This document shows, in pieces, positions 35,221 through 43,980 of a stretch of DNA of 64,000 nt. Numbering within the stretch: the stretch's first letter is position 1; each line of letters starts with the position of its first letter. The notes under the pieces were generated by a model. That model had not been told where the DNA came from, ran no database searches, and worked only from the letters and a program-made list of their open reading frames with translations. The translations under genes and the position numbers were made by a program. This stretch comes from Avipropionibacterium sp050157065 (lineage in GTDB: Bacteria; Actinomycetota; Actinomycetes; Propionibacteriales; Propionibacteriaceae), in assembly GCA_050157065.1 (NCBI GenBank), contig CP189573.1; one strand, 5' to 3'.

Positions 35221-35313
35221 ACGCCCGCCGAGCTCATCGAGACACACCCGCACGCCCATCGAGCTCATCCAGACACACCCGCACGCCCGCCGAGCTCATC
35301 GAGACACACCCTC
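35221..35313. repeat. 31-bp tandem repeat, three copies
   Basis: Contiguous copies at 35221-35251, 35252-35282 and 35283-35313 begin ACGCCC and contain GAGCTCATC-G/C-AGACACACC. They differ at one to three positions. There are no spacers, so this is not a CRISPR array. Confidence 0.85.
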
Positions 35314-35363
35314 GTAGAGCGTGGGCAACGTGACCGCACGATCATCCGACTTCCCGACACACT

Positions 35364-35382
35364 GGTCGAGCTTGTCGAGACG
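35364..35382. repeat. TCGAGCTTGTCGAG dyad
   Basis: GGTCGAGCTTGTCGAGACG, the intergenic relative of the motif inside valS at 2559-2575. Confidence 0.55.
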
Positions 35383-35436
35383 CCCTCAGAGCAATCACCT
35401 CGGGTCCGAATTCAGGCCATGATCATTCCGCGCACC

Positions 35437-36883
35437 TCAGGGCCCTTGCCTGTCCGTGGTGCCGGTTTGGGGTTCGCTGCCGGCATGCGGGGTGGCTGCA
35501 CCACCGTCGGGGCCGGTGGGCGGGGTGATGGTGATCTTGGTGTGGCGGGTGTGGCGTTTGGGTCGTCGTTTCGGGTCGAGTCGGGTGGGTGGGAGGAACT
35601 CGGGCCGCCCATCGGCAGGGTTGATCCGGACCTCCCATTGCGCGCCGTCGGGCCAGCCGGGGTGGGGTTCGACCAGTCCGTGATGATGCCTGCACAACAA
35701 CACCAGGTTCGCCAGATCAGTGGGCCCGTGGTTCCACCACGGGTCGATGTGGTGGGCATCGCAATCGGCCGGGGTGCGGTCACAGCCGGGGAACGCGCAC
35801 CCACCGTCCCGGGCGATCAACAATGCCCGCAACCTTGGTGGGACGAGCCGGACCGACCGGCCCACATCGAGGACCTGGCCGTGGACCTGGCCGTGTGCTG
35901 CCGAGCACGGTCGGGATCAGCTGGGCGTCACACGCCAACCGGCGCGCCTCGCCGGCGGACAGGTCGGTGTCACTGCCGATCAGTTTCGCCCGCACCAACC
36001 CCGCCAGCAGCGCGGCATGGTCCAACTGCACATGCACCGTGGGTGGCACCCCACCACTGGCCGGGGTGTCCGGGGCGCCGGCGGCGCGGGCGAACACCAG
36101 GGCGAACGCATCAGCCCGACGCTGCCCCAGACTGACGGGTGGCGCGGCCGGGTCGGCCTGGTCGGCGGCCCGGGTGGCGTTGTTGGTGATCGCGTTGATC
36201 ACCCCGATCACGGTCTCGGCGTCAGCGACCGGGAGCTTTGCTTTGAAGAACACGCTGCCGTGATGGTCATGGGTCCAGGTGAGGTGTCGGTCCCGGGCGG
36301 CTTGGGCGGCCTCGCGGGCCAGCCGTTTCGCCAACGCTTCGTCGGCGACCTCCGGGGCGACCACCTCGACCAGCCGGTTCGCGCATTGACGCAACCCGAC
36401 CGGATCCAACCTCGGCTGACCATGCGCCCCGGTCGCCAGATCGACAAGGTGTTGTTCGCCGTGGTCGACCTGTTCGCCGGTCAGGTCATCGGGCAGCTGG
36501 GCGAGTCCGGCCAGCACCGCATCGGCTGCTTCGGTGGTCATCTCCCCGGCCAGATGCGCCGCAGCCACCTTGGTGAACCGGCCCGCCAGTCGGGCCCGCC
36601 GCTCCACCACCCGCGCCTGTTTGGCTGACATGGTGGTCGTCGCCTGCAACCACGACCGGACCGGGGTCCCGGCCTCGATCATCGACGCCTCGGTCCGAGC
36701 CACCTGCCCCACCAACGCGGACTGCACCGCCGCCACCCGCTCCGCCAGCCGCGACCACGCGACCGTGGACTCCAACAGATCAGCCGGAGAGACCAGACAG
36801 GTCCGGGCATGATCAACCCGATCCAGCACCGCACCGATCAGGACCGCTGCGTCCTCGACCGTCACCTGCCCCGGAATCTCCAT
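35437..36883 (-). pseudogene. DUF222/HNH endonuclease-domain gene, frameshifted
   Basis: The upstream part (36883 down to ~35896) encodes a DUF222 domain of about 330 residues and is intact to CDAQLIPTVLGS. The downstream part (~35871 to 35437) encodes the HNH domain in another frame: GRSVRLVPPRLRALLIARDG, CAFPGCD, CDAHHIDPWWNHG and LCRHHHGLVEP. The junction holds a direct duplication of GACCTGGCCGTG (35872-35883 and 35884-35895 on the plus strand) plus one extra T at 35896. This adds 13 nt, so the frame is lost. Members of this family (13E12-like) normally read straight through here. The start ATG at 36881-36883 has TAGGGT 7 nt upstream, which suggests a leaderless transcript. A sequencing error is possible. 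Confidence 0.8.
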
Positions 36884-36988
36884 ACCCAAAACCCTAGAAC
36901 CCACCACCGACAAGAATCGCCACAACGTTCGAATCACGGTTCTTGGGGATCGTGGTGGAGCCCATCATTCGTCGTACGACCACCGGAA

Positions 36989-37843
36989 TCAGCGCGCCTC
37001 CTGCGCGTACAGGCGTTCCATCATGTCGGTGCGGGTCTGGGCATGGGCATCGACGAACACCTGCACCATGCCGTCGAACTGGGACGGCACGAACGGTCGC
37101 GCCGGCAGCGCGAGCTCCTGCAACACCATCCGCCCACGACGGGACCACCGCACCCACCAGCTGTCGCGGTTGGCGATGTTCAACTCGGTGTCGGCCTGCT
37201 GCCGGGAGCGGACACGCGGTACGGCCACCGTCAGGAGGAGGATGGCCGGCTGGTCCTCGGCAACCTTCACCCACAGTCGGACACCGTTGACCTCGATCGG
37301 CAAGTCGCCGTCTTCGTCGGGCTCGATGTCGGTGTCGAACGTGTCCCGAAGGTGTGCCTGCACGGTGGCGTACAACTCGTCGTGAGTCGACGGCCACCGC
37401 ACCTGCTCATTCGTCACCGGGTCGGTGAGAACGTGGTCGGCACCCACCGCTTCGCGGGCGGTGAGGCCCAGGGCACCGATCCGGTCGCGAAGCGCGACCG
37501 GAGCCGAACTGGTCATCAGGGCCGGGTGGACCAGGCCGTACTCGTCACGGATGATCTCCACCAGCACCTCGCCGACCGCGGAACCCGCACCTGCGAGGTC
37601 GGCCGGGCCGTCGATGTCGAACTGCAGCTCGGTCGACCCCCAGGCCGAGGACTCGATGGTCACCGTGGCACACCGATCGGTGGCCGACACCACGAACTCG
37701 TCGGTCGTCCCGTCCTCACAGGGCACGTGAAGGCTGAACTGTCCCCCATCGGCCATCGTCGACATCAACGCCGCCACGCGTAGCTCGAACACTCCCCACT
37801 CGTCTGACTTCTCCACCGAAACCTGTGCACCCTGATTCTCCAT
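36989..37843 (-). CDS. TY-Chap/YbjN-like domain protein
   Basis: A soluble protein of 284 residues without signal peptide. Two alpha/beta segments are seen: ~20-90 (FSLHVPCEDGTTDEFVVS, VTIESSAWGSTELQFDIDGP) and ~150-250 (DIEPDEDGDLPIEVNGVRLW, AILLLTVAVPRV, RRGRMVLQELALPARPFVPS). The second resembles the YbjN/type III chaperone-like (TY-Chap) fold that is common in actinobacteria and proposed to bind peptides. ATG at 37841-37843 with GGGGA 6 nt upstream. The family call is tentative. It probably follows the GH32-like gene on the same strand after a 155-bp gap. Confidence 0.5.
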   Translation of the reverse strand: MENQGAQVSVEKSDEWGVFELRVAALMSTMADGGQFSLHVPCEDGTTDEFVVSATDRCATVTIESSAWGSTELQFDIDGPADLAGAGSAVGEVLVEIIRDEYGLVHPALMTSSAPVALRDRIGALGLTAREAVGADHVLTDPVTNEQVRWPSTHDELYATVQAHLRDTFDTDIEPDEDGDLPIEVNGVRLWVKVAEDQPAILLLTVAVPRVRSRQQADTELNIANRDSWWVRWSRRGRMVLQELALPARPFVPSQFDGMVQVFVDAHAQTRTDMMERLYAQEAR

Positions 37844-37998
37844 TACCGTTCCCCTTTTCCTCGACCCTTGAATCAAGTTTCCCAGTGGGGTCCGACAATT
37901 TTCAGGGTTCGCGCGACGGTTGAGGGGTTGGGAGGGCCCAGATGTCTGAACACTCAGGCAGGTCGGCAGCCGGGCCACCATCCTGCCCACGAGGGCAC

Positions 37999-38106
37999 TC
38001 AGGGATCCTTGGGAATCGAGCCGAACGCTTCTCGCAGGGCATCCAGCTCCGTCTGCGCACGCAGAATGGCGTCCTGAAGGCGATCCAGACTCGCCATCGG
38101 GTCCAT
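37999..38106 (-). CDS. small 35-codon ORF coupled to the GH32-like gene
   Basis: An ATG at 38104-38106 overlaps the stop of the upstream gene as ATGA, a sign of translational coupling. The peptide begins MDPMASLDRLQDAILRAQTE and ends in TGA at 37999-38001. It is predicted to form one amphipathic helix (leucines and alanines spaced three to four residues apart) followed by SIPKDP. I recognise no family. It is too short to be sure, but the overlap and the helical pattern favour a real product. Confidence 0.42.
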   Translation of the reverse strand: MDPMASLDRLQDAILRAQTELDALREAFGSIPKDP

Positions 38107-39509
38107 CAGGACCACCCTCCAGCTTCCGTAAGGGACTCGATCGTCGCGACGCACTCGACGGGACCACCCTGGGACCAAACGCCCAACTCACCGTCCGTTC
38201 GCTCGGCCGTGAACGTGGCCAGTACGACTTGGTCGTTGACGGAAAACTCGACGTATGGGCCGTTGATCGTGAGGTTGATGGCAATTGCCTCGTCAGCGAG
38301 TGGCAAACGGAGCTCACCTTGCTGAAGGACAGTTGACGTGAACCATGGCCGACCCCTCACGACGTCACGCGTAGCAAGAGTCTTGCGCAGTTGGACGACC
38401 GTGCTCCCCTTGGTCATCTCGATGAAATAGCCACCGCTGTTCGACTTCTGCCGGAGCACGATCCCCCCGCTGACGGGGCCCAGGGTGAGGCGCCCTTTGA
38501 GACGGAAATTGGTGCCGACCTCCTGGGTGGCAGTGGAGTACACACCGGCAGCAGGTTCCGCGCGCACCGTGAAATCACGCCCCGGGCTCGCCAAGGCACC
38601 CCAACCGCTGAAGCTTGCAGCCTCCAAGCTGCCGTCCGTTTGCTGCACCAGCTCGATCGGCGCGGGAACTGCTCGACCAGTGGGGTTCCGAGCGTCCCAG
38701 TCCAACCTCCCGGTAGGCACTTGGTGCCAGCAGTACAGGAGCGTCGCGTCTCTCCAGTCGACCACTTTGGCTGCATAGTGCCCCCGTGGTGCGAGTCTGC
38801 CTCCATCCGAGGGGACATGCCAAGGGCCTTGGGCGGACCGAGAGATCCAGTATCTCTGACTGAGATCCTCCATGACCCCCGCGGTCAGGTACCACCAGTC
38901 GCCGATGCGAAAGACCTGCGGACACTCCAGGTACCAGAACTGCCCTGGAGTGAACAGGGGAGGAACGACCTCGAATCGTTGGAAGTCACGCGTGACGAAA
39001 CCTCCGACTGCGCCTCTGCGCAGGAAGTCACCGTCGCCGGAGCGCGCACTCACGAGAACCAGCCAACTGTCGTCGAGAAAGATCGGTTTCGGGTCGCGCC
39101 ACGAGACGTTGTTACCGTCAACGCGCGCTGCTTCGTACCAGCGAGCGTCACTCTCGACGACGACACCGGGCCGCTTGGACCAGGTCATGAGATCATCGGA
39201 CTCAGCGAAGGCCACCCGTTGCACCATCCCGTTCTCCGCCCGGGAGAGCGCGGTGTAGAGCATCACGAATCTCCCGTCGTGGGAACAGACACCCATGGTC
39301 CAGATTTGATCGTCGTCGACCTCGCCGGGGTCACCTACGCGGAGTGCGTGGGCCACCTGGGTCCATGTCAACCCGTCATCGCTCACTGCATGCTGGACAA
39401 GGTCGTGATTCGGTAGAGTCAGGTGGAAGAGGTGCAGCCGGTCCTCGTGGACGAGCACCTCAATGTCTCCAACTTCCGGGGAACCCATTCCGGCGGGGGC
39501 ACCAAACAT
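38106..39509 (-). CDS. GH32/GH43-like five-bladed propeller protein
   Basis: A protein of 467 residues without an export signal. The first ~320 residues form a beta-propeller with motifs of clan GH-J: WRDPKP (138-140 is RDP, transition-state stabiliser) and ECP at 195-197 (acid/base Glu195), as in GH32 invertases and levanases. The usual N-terminal WMNDPNG nucleophile motif is replaced by GSPEVGDIEVLV, where D15 might serve. Residues ~330-460 form the C-terminal beta-sandwich (SGGIVLRQKSNSGGYFIEM, TINGPYVEFSVND). ATG at 39507-39509 with GAGG 7 nt upstream. It may be a fructan or other furanosidase, or an inactive sugar-binding relative. Confidence 0.65.
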   Translation of the reverse strand: MFGAPAGMGSPEVGDIEVLVHEDRLHLFHLTLPNHDLVQHAVSDDGLTWTQVAHALRVGDPGEVDDDQIWTMGVCSHDGRFVMLYTALSRAENGMVQRVAFAESDDLMTWSKRPGVVVESDARWYEAARVDGNNVSWRDPKPIFLDDSWLVLVSARSGDGDFLRRGAVGGFVTRDFQRFEVVPPLFTPGQFWYLECPQVFRIGDWWYLTAGVMEDLSQRYWISRSAQGPWHVPSDGGRLAPRGHYAAKVVDWRDATLLYCWHQVPTGRLDWDARNPTGRAVPAPIELVQQTDGSLEAASFSGWGALASPGRDFTVRAEPAAGVYSTATQEVGTNFRLKGRLTLGPVSGGIVLRQKSNSGGYFIEMTKGSTVVQLRKTLATRDVVRGRPWFTSTVLQQGELRLPLADEAIAINLTINGPYVEFSVNDQVVLATFTAERTDGELGVWSQGGPVECVATIESLTEAGGWS

Positions 39510-39523
39510 GTCCGCGCCTCAGA

Positions 39524-39820
39524 TCACAGTTCGAGGAGAGCTAGGTCGGTGCCCCACATGCCCCAGGTCGAAACCTTTGGTTGAGGAGCTGAGCCGCGCC
39601 CGTTTCGGCGCTCGGAACGACCCGCCGATTCCGGGCGCTGCGTGAAGTTGAACATCGGGTTGTTGAACCATCCTCTTGGTACGGAGTGGAGAGGCTTGGG
39701 TGGGCCCTGAGCACCCGCGGGCAGCTCGATGATCTCGTTGCTGAAGGTAACTGTACGGGGCGACGCCGCAGCCGAGCTGGCGACCGGGTCGGCCCGCCCA
39801 CGAGCGTTGCCAGGGAGACA
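39524..39820 (-). pseudogene. 3' gene fragment without a start
   Basis: Open for 98 codons from an in-frame stop at 39821-39823 down to TGA at 39524-39526, with no usable start in the upstream half. The translation looks like real protein (RTVTFSNEIIELPAG, GWFNNPMFNFTQRPES, TWGMWGTDLALLEL) and has strong G/C bias at third positions. It ends 14 bp before the start of the GH32-like gene. The best reading is the surviving end of a gene that once led this operon. I do not recognise its family. Confidence 0.35.
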
Positions 39821-39856
39821 TCAACGATCTTTGCGGTCAGAACGCGGGATGCCGGC

Positions 39857-41663
39857 TCAGGCCGGGCCTCGCAGTTCGAGACGAGCGAGCCGTACGGCTG
39901 CCCGGGCCGAATCGATCACCGATGCGCGATCGAGAGAGATGGCGACCGGTCCCGGTGGTCCTGGGGCAGTGTCACCGGCGGCGATGGTGCCGTTGTTGCT
40001 GATCACCCGGGCATGCAGATCGGCTCCGCCCGGACCAACGTCGGCGATCACGACGTTCATGTCCGGGGGCAGGCCACGCCAGTCGCAGTCGGCGTTCTCG
40101 GCCACCAAGGCGTGGCGCGAGCCGGCGGTCAGGGTCAGGTACAGCACGATCTGCTCCGGTGCCACCGCGCCGTAGCCACGACGGGGAGCGCGTACGTGCC
40201 ACGTGCGGCTCCCACCGCTGATCACGTCACCCGACTTCTGGTGCAGATCGATCATGTCCGCGCGCTGCTGCTTCATGATCGGGAGGTATTCCACCCCGTG
40301 GTACATCGTGTCGACCAGGTCCGACACGTCGTTGGCCCCGATCTGCCACGACTGGTACGCCCCCGCGCGCAGGAACACCTCCGGGGCCGCCTCGGCCGAG
40401 GACGGCCGTACGACATTGTCCTCGACCTGCAGGCCGTAGTGGCCCTCGGCCGCGGCCGCGATGGCGCACGCCACGGTTCCGTCCTTGCGGCGGCCGACGT
40501 CGCCGATGGTGTTGCCCATGATCCGTACGTCATTGGTGCCGTAGTAGAGCGCGATCGCGTTGATGCCGTAGTCCTCGACGGTGTTGTCGGCCACCAGGAC
40601 GTCGTCGGCCCGGAAGACCGTGATGGTGCCGTTGAGTTCGGTGGCGCCGCCGAACCCCCGGACCAGGTTCCCGGTGATCCGTACGTCCTCGGCCCGGGAG
40701 TTCTGTCCCGTCACCACGATGCCGTAGCCGTGGTCGTTGCCGGCACCTTGGATGACGGTGTTGTTCTCGATCCGGATCCGCTCCACCCGGGAGTCGCCCA
40801 CACCCACTTGGTAGGCGTTCGCCACCATGATCCCGACGCGGCAGTTCTCGATGTGGTTGTTGCGGATCACCAGGTCCGAGGCGCCGTGACTGTCCACGCC
40901 CTCCCACAACGGATTGTTCAGGAATCGGCAGTCCTCGATCAGGACGTGGTGCGGCCAGCGGTTCCCGGTGGTCCGGACGGTGGCGAAGGTGTACGTGTTG
41001 GGGTACGCCTGCGACACCAACGTGTCGAACTCACTGCGGCGGACGGTGATCCGGGCACAGTCCGGATACAGGAAGACCATCGCGTAGGTGCACCGGAAGA
41101 ACCGGCACTGGTCGATCAGCACGTTCTCCGAATGCTCGATGGCGACACCACGCAGGCCCTGGATCTCCTCGACCCCGAACCCGGTGAGCTCCACGTCCCG
41201 ACAGTGGTCCAGGTTCAACCCGTCCTGGCCCGTGTGTTGCCCGCTCGACGGTTGCCACACCGTTGCGGACCGTCAGGTCGCGGACGGCGATGTTGCGCAG
41301 CAGCGCATCGGGCTCCCCCACGCCCTGCAAGATCGGGGAGGCCGGCATGTCCGGGTGGTTGCGCAGCATGGTCGTCGTACGACCACGGCCGCGGAGGGTG
41401 ATCCCGGATCCCAACGTGATCGTGCGCAGCACCAGATGCTCACCAGCCGGCAGCACGACGACGGCTCCGATGTCTCCAGCATGCTCGTCGATCGCAGCTT
41501 GGATCACCGCGGCGACGTCCACCACGCCCTCGAGTTCCACGAAGACGATGGGTACGGGGGCAGCAGCGCTGGCAGCCGACACCTGCCCCCACTGTCCGGC
41601 TGCGCCGACCGCCGCCAGGGCGCCAGCTGAGCCGAGGACGGCGCGGCGTGAGAAGGCCTTCAT
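39857..41663 (-). pseudogene. Tat-exported right-handed beta-helix protein, frameshifted
   Basis: The 5' part (41663 to ~41262) encodes a Tat signal (SRRAVLGSAG) and a pectate-lyase-like N-terminal cap (VVVLPAGEHLVLRTITLGSG), ending in frame at RDLTVRNG. The 3' part (~41260 to 39857) continues in another frame with WQPSSGQHTGQDGLNLDH and about ten beta-helix rungs (VLIDQCRFFRC, RIRIENNTVIQGAG, VRIMGNTIGDVG), then a small sandwich domain. The two frames meet at ~41258-41265, and one missing base would restore NG-VWQPSSGQHTGQDG. The start ATG has AAGGA 6 nt upstream. Either a true loss-of-function mutation or a sequence error. An intact beta-helix gene lies at 43979. Confidence 0.75.
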
Positions 41664-42037
41664 GAGCGATCCTTTCCATGGCACGACTGCCTGCCCAGTG
41701 CGACGATCAACGTCGAGGCACCGCGGGCCCCACATCGCAGCCACAGGCGGCGAACGTGACGGCACTCCATCACGGCACGCAACCGCTTCGTTCGCTCAGC
41801 GGGCAGGGATCGGGGGAACCTCGATGCAACTGATCATGAACCTATCGACGCCTCCGGGGTGAGTCAATGGCCCATTCCACGAGCATTCCGCCGAGGGAAA
41901 CAGTCCACGCATCCTTTCGCCGGAGGGATTGGAATCAGCGCCGCGCCCCGATGCAGGCAACGTCCTGAGACGCTGGTCCTGACCTGATCACGCACAGGCA
42001 CGATGGGCCCAGACCACCCACCCACGAAGGGAAGTCC
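41664..42037. other. 374-bp divergent intergenic region
   Basis: It lies between the beta-helix gene (minus) and the 614-residue protein gene (plus) and should hold both promoters. I find no strong -35/-10 pair, repeat or RNA gene in it. Confidence 0.4.
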
Positions 42038-43882
42038 ATGTCGTCCACGGGGCGCGAGCAGCATCACGAGACCGACCAGTTCCGCCGAGCCCTGAACCGT
42101 ACGGGCATCGCGGCGTTGTTGTCACAACTCGATCGTGATCACCACCTCGTCGCGACCGAGGCGCCGTTCCGCCCGCTGCATCCCAACCTGAGTTGGGGAC
42201 GCGTGCTGTTGACCAAGGAGAGTTCCTCGCTCGCGCTGCAGTTGCTGGACCGCAACGACGAGGGCGATGCGGAACTGGCCGCCCGGATCCTCACCGCACT
42301 GCTCGCGGTCCAGGACGTCCGGCCGGGCAGCCCGACCTTCGGGCTGTGGCCGTGGCACGCGGGGGATGACCCGGGTGTGATGGACCCGCCGGACTGGAAC
42401 TGGGCCGACTTCATCGGGTCGATGCTGGCACGGATCGTCCATGATCACCTCACGCTGTTGCCGCCCGCAGTGGTCGAGGGCGCTCGTACGGCGTTGTCGA
42501 ATGCGGCCCGGTGTGTGTTGTCACGACCGGTCAACCTCGCCTACACCAACATCGCGGCGATGGGCGCGTGGGTGACGCTGGCCGCACACGAGCTGAGCGG
42601 ACACGACCTCCCCGGTGAACCCCGGGAGCGACTCCGGCTGTTCCACGAGGAGGTCACCCGCACCCAGACGTTCGCCGAGTTCAACACCCCGAACTACTGG
42701 TTCGTCACCCTCGAGGCGATGACGTTGATCAAGCAGTGCACCACCGACACCACCGCACACGCAATGGCCGACGACGTGATCGACGTGCTGTGGCGGCACT
42801 GGCTGGCTCGTTGGCACTCCGGACTCCGGCAGGTCGGCGGCCCGGTGTCGCGGACGTACGACTCCGACCTGATCAACAACCGCCCCACCTGTGTGGCCCT
42901 GCAACTCGCCTCGGACTGCCGACTGCAGCTGTACGACGTCGACGACCTGCCTGCGGTCGGCCGACTCGGCGAGCAGGCCTACGTCGACTACCGGGCCACG
43001 CCGGAGGTGATCGACGAGCTGTGCGGTCCACCCCTACCGGGCACCGTCGTCGAGACGTTCACCCCCGACGGGGTGGTGCACGCCGAACGGACCGGGCTGC
43101 CCGCCGTCGGGACGACCTGGCGCGACACCCATGTGATCATCGGATCGCTCAACCAGTGCGACACCTTCAACGAGCGTCGCCCCCTGTTGGGCTGGTTCGA
43201 CTCGTCGGGCTGGTTCGACTCGTTGGGCTGGTTCGAATCCGGGGACCCCACCCACGCCGGACGCGTCGAGGCCCGGCTGTTTCGCGAGGGCGAACCGTTC
43301 GCCGCCGGGAACCTGTCCACCGTGCAGGCCGAGGGGCGTGTGCTTTGGCTGCTGTCGCTGGCCTCGCCGGCAGGCAATCGGCACGTCAGACGCGACATCA
43401 TCGACGTCGGCGAGCCCGTCGACCTGGCCGCCCTCACCTGGCAGCTCTCCTGGTCCTGGGTCGCCCCCGACCGGTTCCGACTGGACGGGCAGCGACTGAC
43501 CGGCCCCACCGCGATCACGCCCGGCTCTCGGCTCACCGTTCACACCGAACGGGTCAGCGGCGGACTGGACCTCCTCGCCGCCACCGTCGGGGGCTCCGAC
43601 GTCACCTGCCACGTGGTGCCGCACGAAACGGGTGTCGACCTCCGGTGCGACCTGCTGCCGGAGTCCCCGGGCCGCCGGATGCCGATCATGGACCTGGGTA
43701 CGGTCGGCATCGCCGGCTCACTGTGGCTCACCGGGGACCCCGACGCCAGCCCCGCCCGGCCCACCACGGCATCAGCGGCAGACCACCTCACCGTCAGCTG
43801 GCCCGATGCCCGCCTGCCGCTGCAGTTGACGGGCCGCACCCGGATCGGCAGCCGGGCCGAACACGCGGCCGGCCTCGGCTGA
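42038..43882 (+). CDS. unrecognised 614-residue protein, possibly an alpha/alpha-toroid enzyme
   Basis: No signal peptide and no family that I recognise with certainty. The first ~300 residues are helix-rich and aromatic (NLSWGRVLLTKESSSLALQL, FGLWPWHAGDDPG, TFAEFNTPNYWFVTLEAM), the style of alpha/alpha-barrel carbohydrate enzymes. The second half is beta-rich (DTHVIIGSLNQCDTFNERRP, GRVLWLLSLASPAGNRHVR) and resembles the sandwich region of heparinase-like proteins. Residues ~384-401 are three tandem GWFDS-type repeats. ATG at 42038 with AAGGGAAG upstream. It lies amid exported polysaccharide enzymes, so an intracellular role in the same pathway is a fair guess. Confidence 0.6.
   Translation: MSSTGREQHHETDQFRRALNRTGIAALLSQLDRDHHLVATEAPFRPLHPNLSWGRVLLTKESSSLALQLLDRNDEGDAELAARILTALLAVQDVRPGSPTFGLWPWHAGDDPGVMDPPDWNWADFIGSMLARIVHDHLTLLPPAVVEGARTALSNAARCVLSRPVNLAYTNIAAMGAWVTLAAHELSGHDLPGEPRERLRLFHEEVTRTQTFAEFNTPNYWFVTLEAMTLIKQCTTDTTAHAMADDVIDVLWRHWLARWHSGLRQVGGPVSRTYDSDLINNRPTCVALQLASDCRLQLYDVDDLPAVGRLGEQAYVDYRATPEVIDELCGPPLPGTVVETFTPDGVVHAERTGLPAVGTTWRDTHVIIGSLNQCDTFNERRPLLGWFDSSGWFDSLGWFESGDPTHAGRVEARLFREGEPFAAGNLSTVQAEGRVLWLLSLASPAGNRHVRRDIIDVGEPVDLAALTWQLSWSWVAPDRFRLDGQRLTGPTAITPGSRLTVHTERVSGGLDLLAATVGGSDVTCHVVPHETGVDLRCDLLPESPGRRMPIMDLGTVGIAGSLWLTGDPDASPARPTTASAADHLTVSWPDARLPLQLTGRTRIGSRAEHAAGLG
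43187..43240. repeat. 18-bp in-frame tandem repeat, three copies
   Basis: Units at 43187-43204, 43205-43222 and 43223-43240, each of the form T-T/C-GGGCTGGTTCGACTCG, encode LGWFDS, SGWFDS and LGWFES. A recent slippage expansion inside the coding region is likely. Confidence 0.85.
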
Positions 43883-43950
43883 CATGGTCGCGGGAATCGG
43901 CTGATCGGTCCGGGTCCGGGTCCCGAGCCGGAGGGATGGAACCGGACATC

Positions 43951-43980
43951 GATCTGCGCGCTGTTGGGTCGGCGCAGATC
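43951..43980. terminator. stem-loop between convergent genes
   Basis: GATCTGCGC (43951-43959) pairs exactly with GCGCAGATC (43972-43980) around a 12-nt loop. The right arm overlaps the stop codon of the minus-strand gene, so the element probably terminates the plus-strand gene. Confidence 0.5.

Larger units (their letters stand above)
34901..35436. other. 536-bp intergenic region rich in tandem repeats
   Basis: No credible gene. It contains the heparinase-gene leader, a duplicated 46-bp unit (35102-35193), a triplicated 31-bp unit (35221-35313) and a TCGAG-type dyad (35364-35382). Open frames across it are low-complexity products of the repeats. Confidence 0.6.

Noticed and set aside
35221..35313. 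CRISPR array
   Set aside because: The three 31-bp units are contiguous with no spacers between them, and no cas gene lies in the window.
34989..35333. 114-codon open frame across the tandem repeats
   Set aside because: It is a by-product of 46-bp and 31-bp repeats, has repeated Arg/Ser/Thr content, and lacks a ribosome site and any homology that I recognise.
39519..39824. 101-codon frame on the minus strand starting MMSPWQRSW
   Set aside because: It overlaps the frame ending at 39524, which has far more protein-like composition and third-position bias; this frame is Arg/Pro-rich and looks like a shadow.
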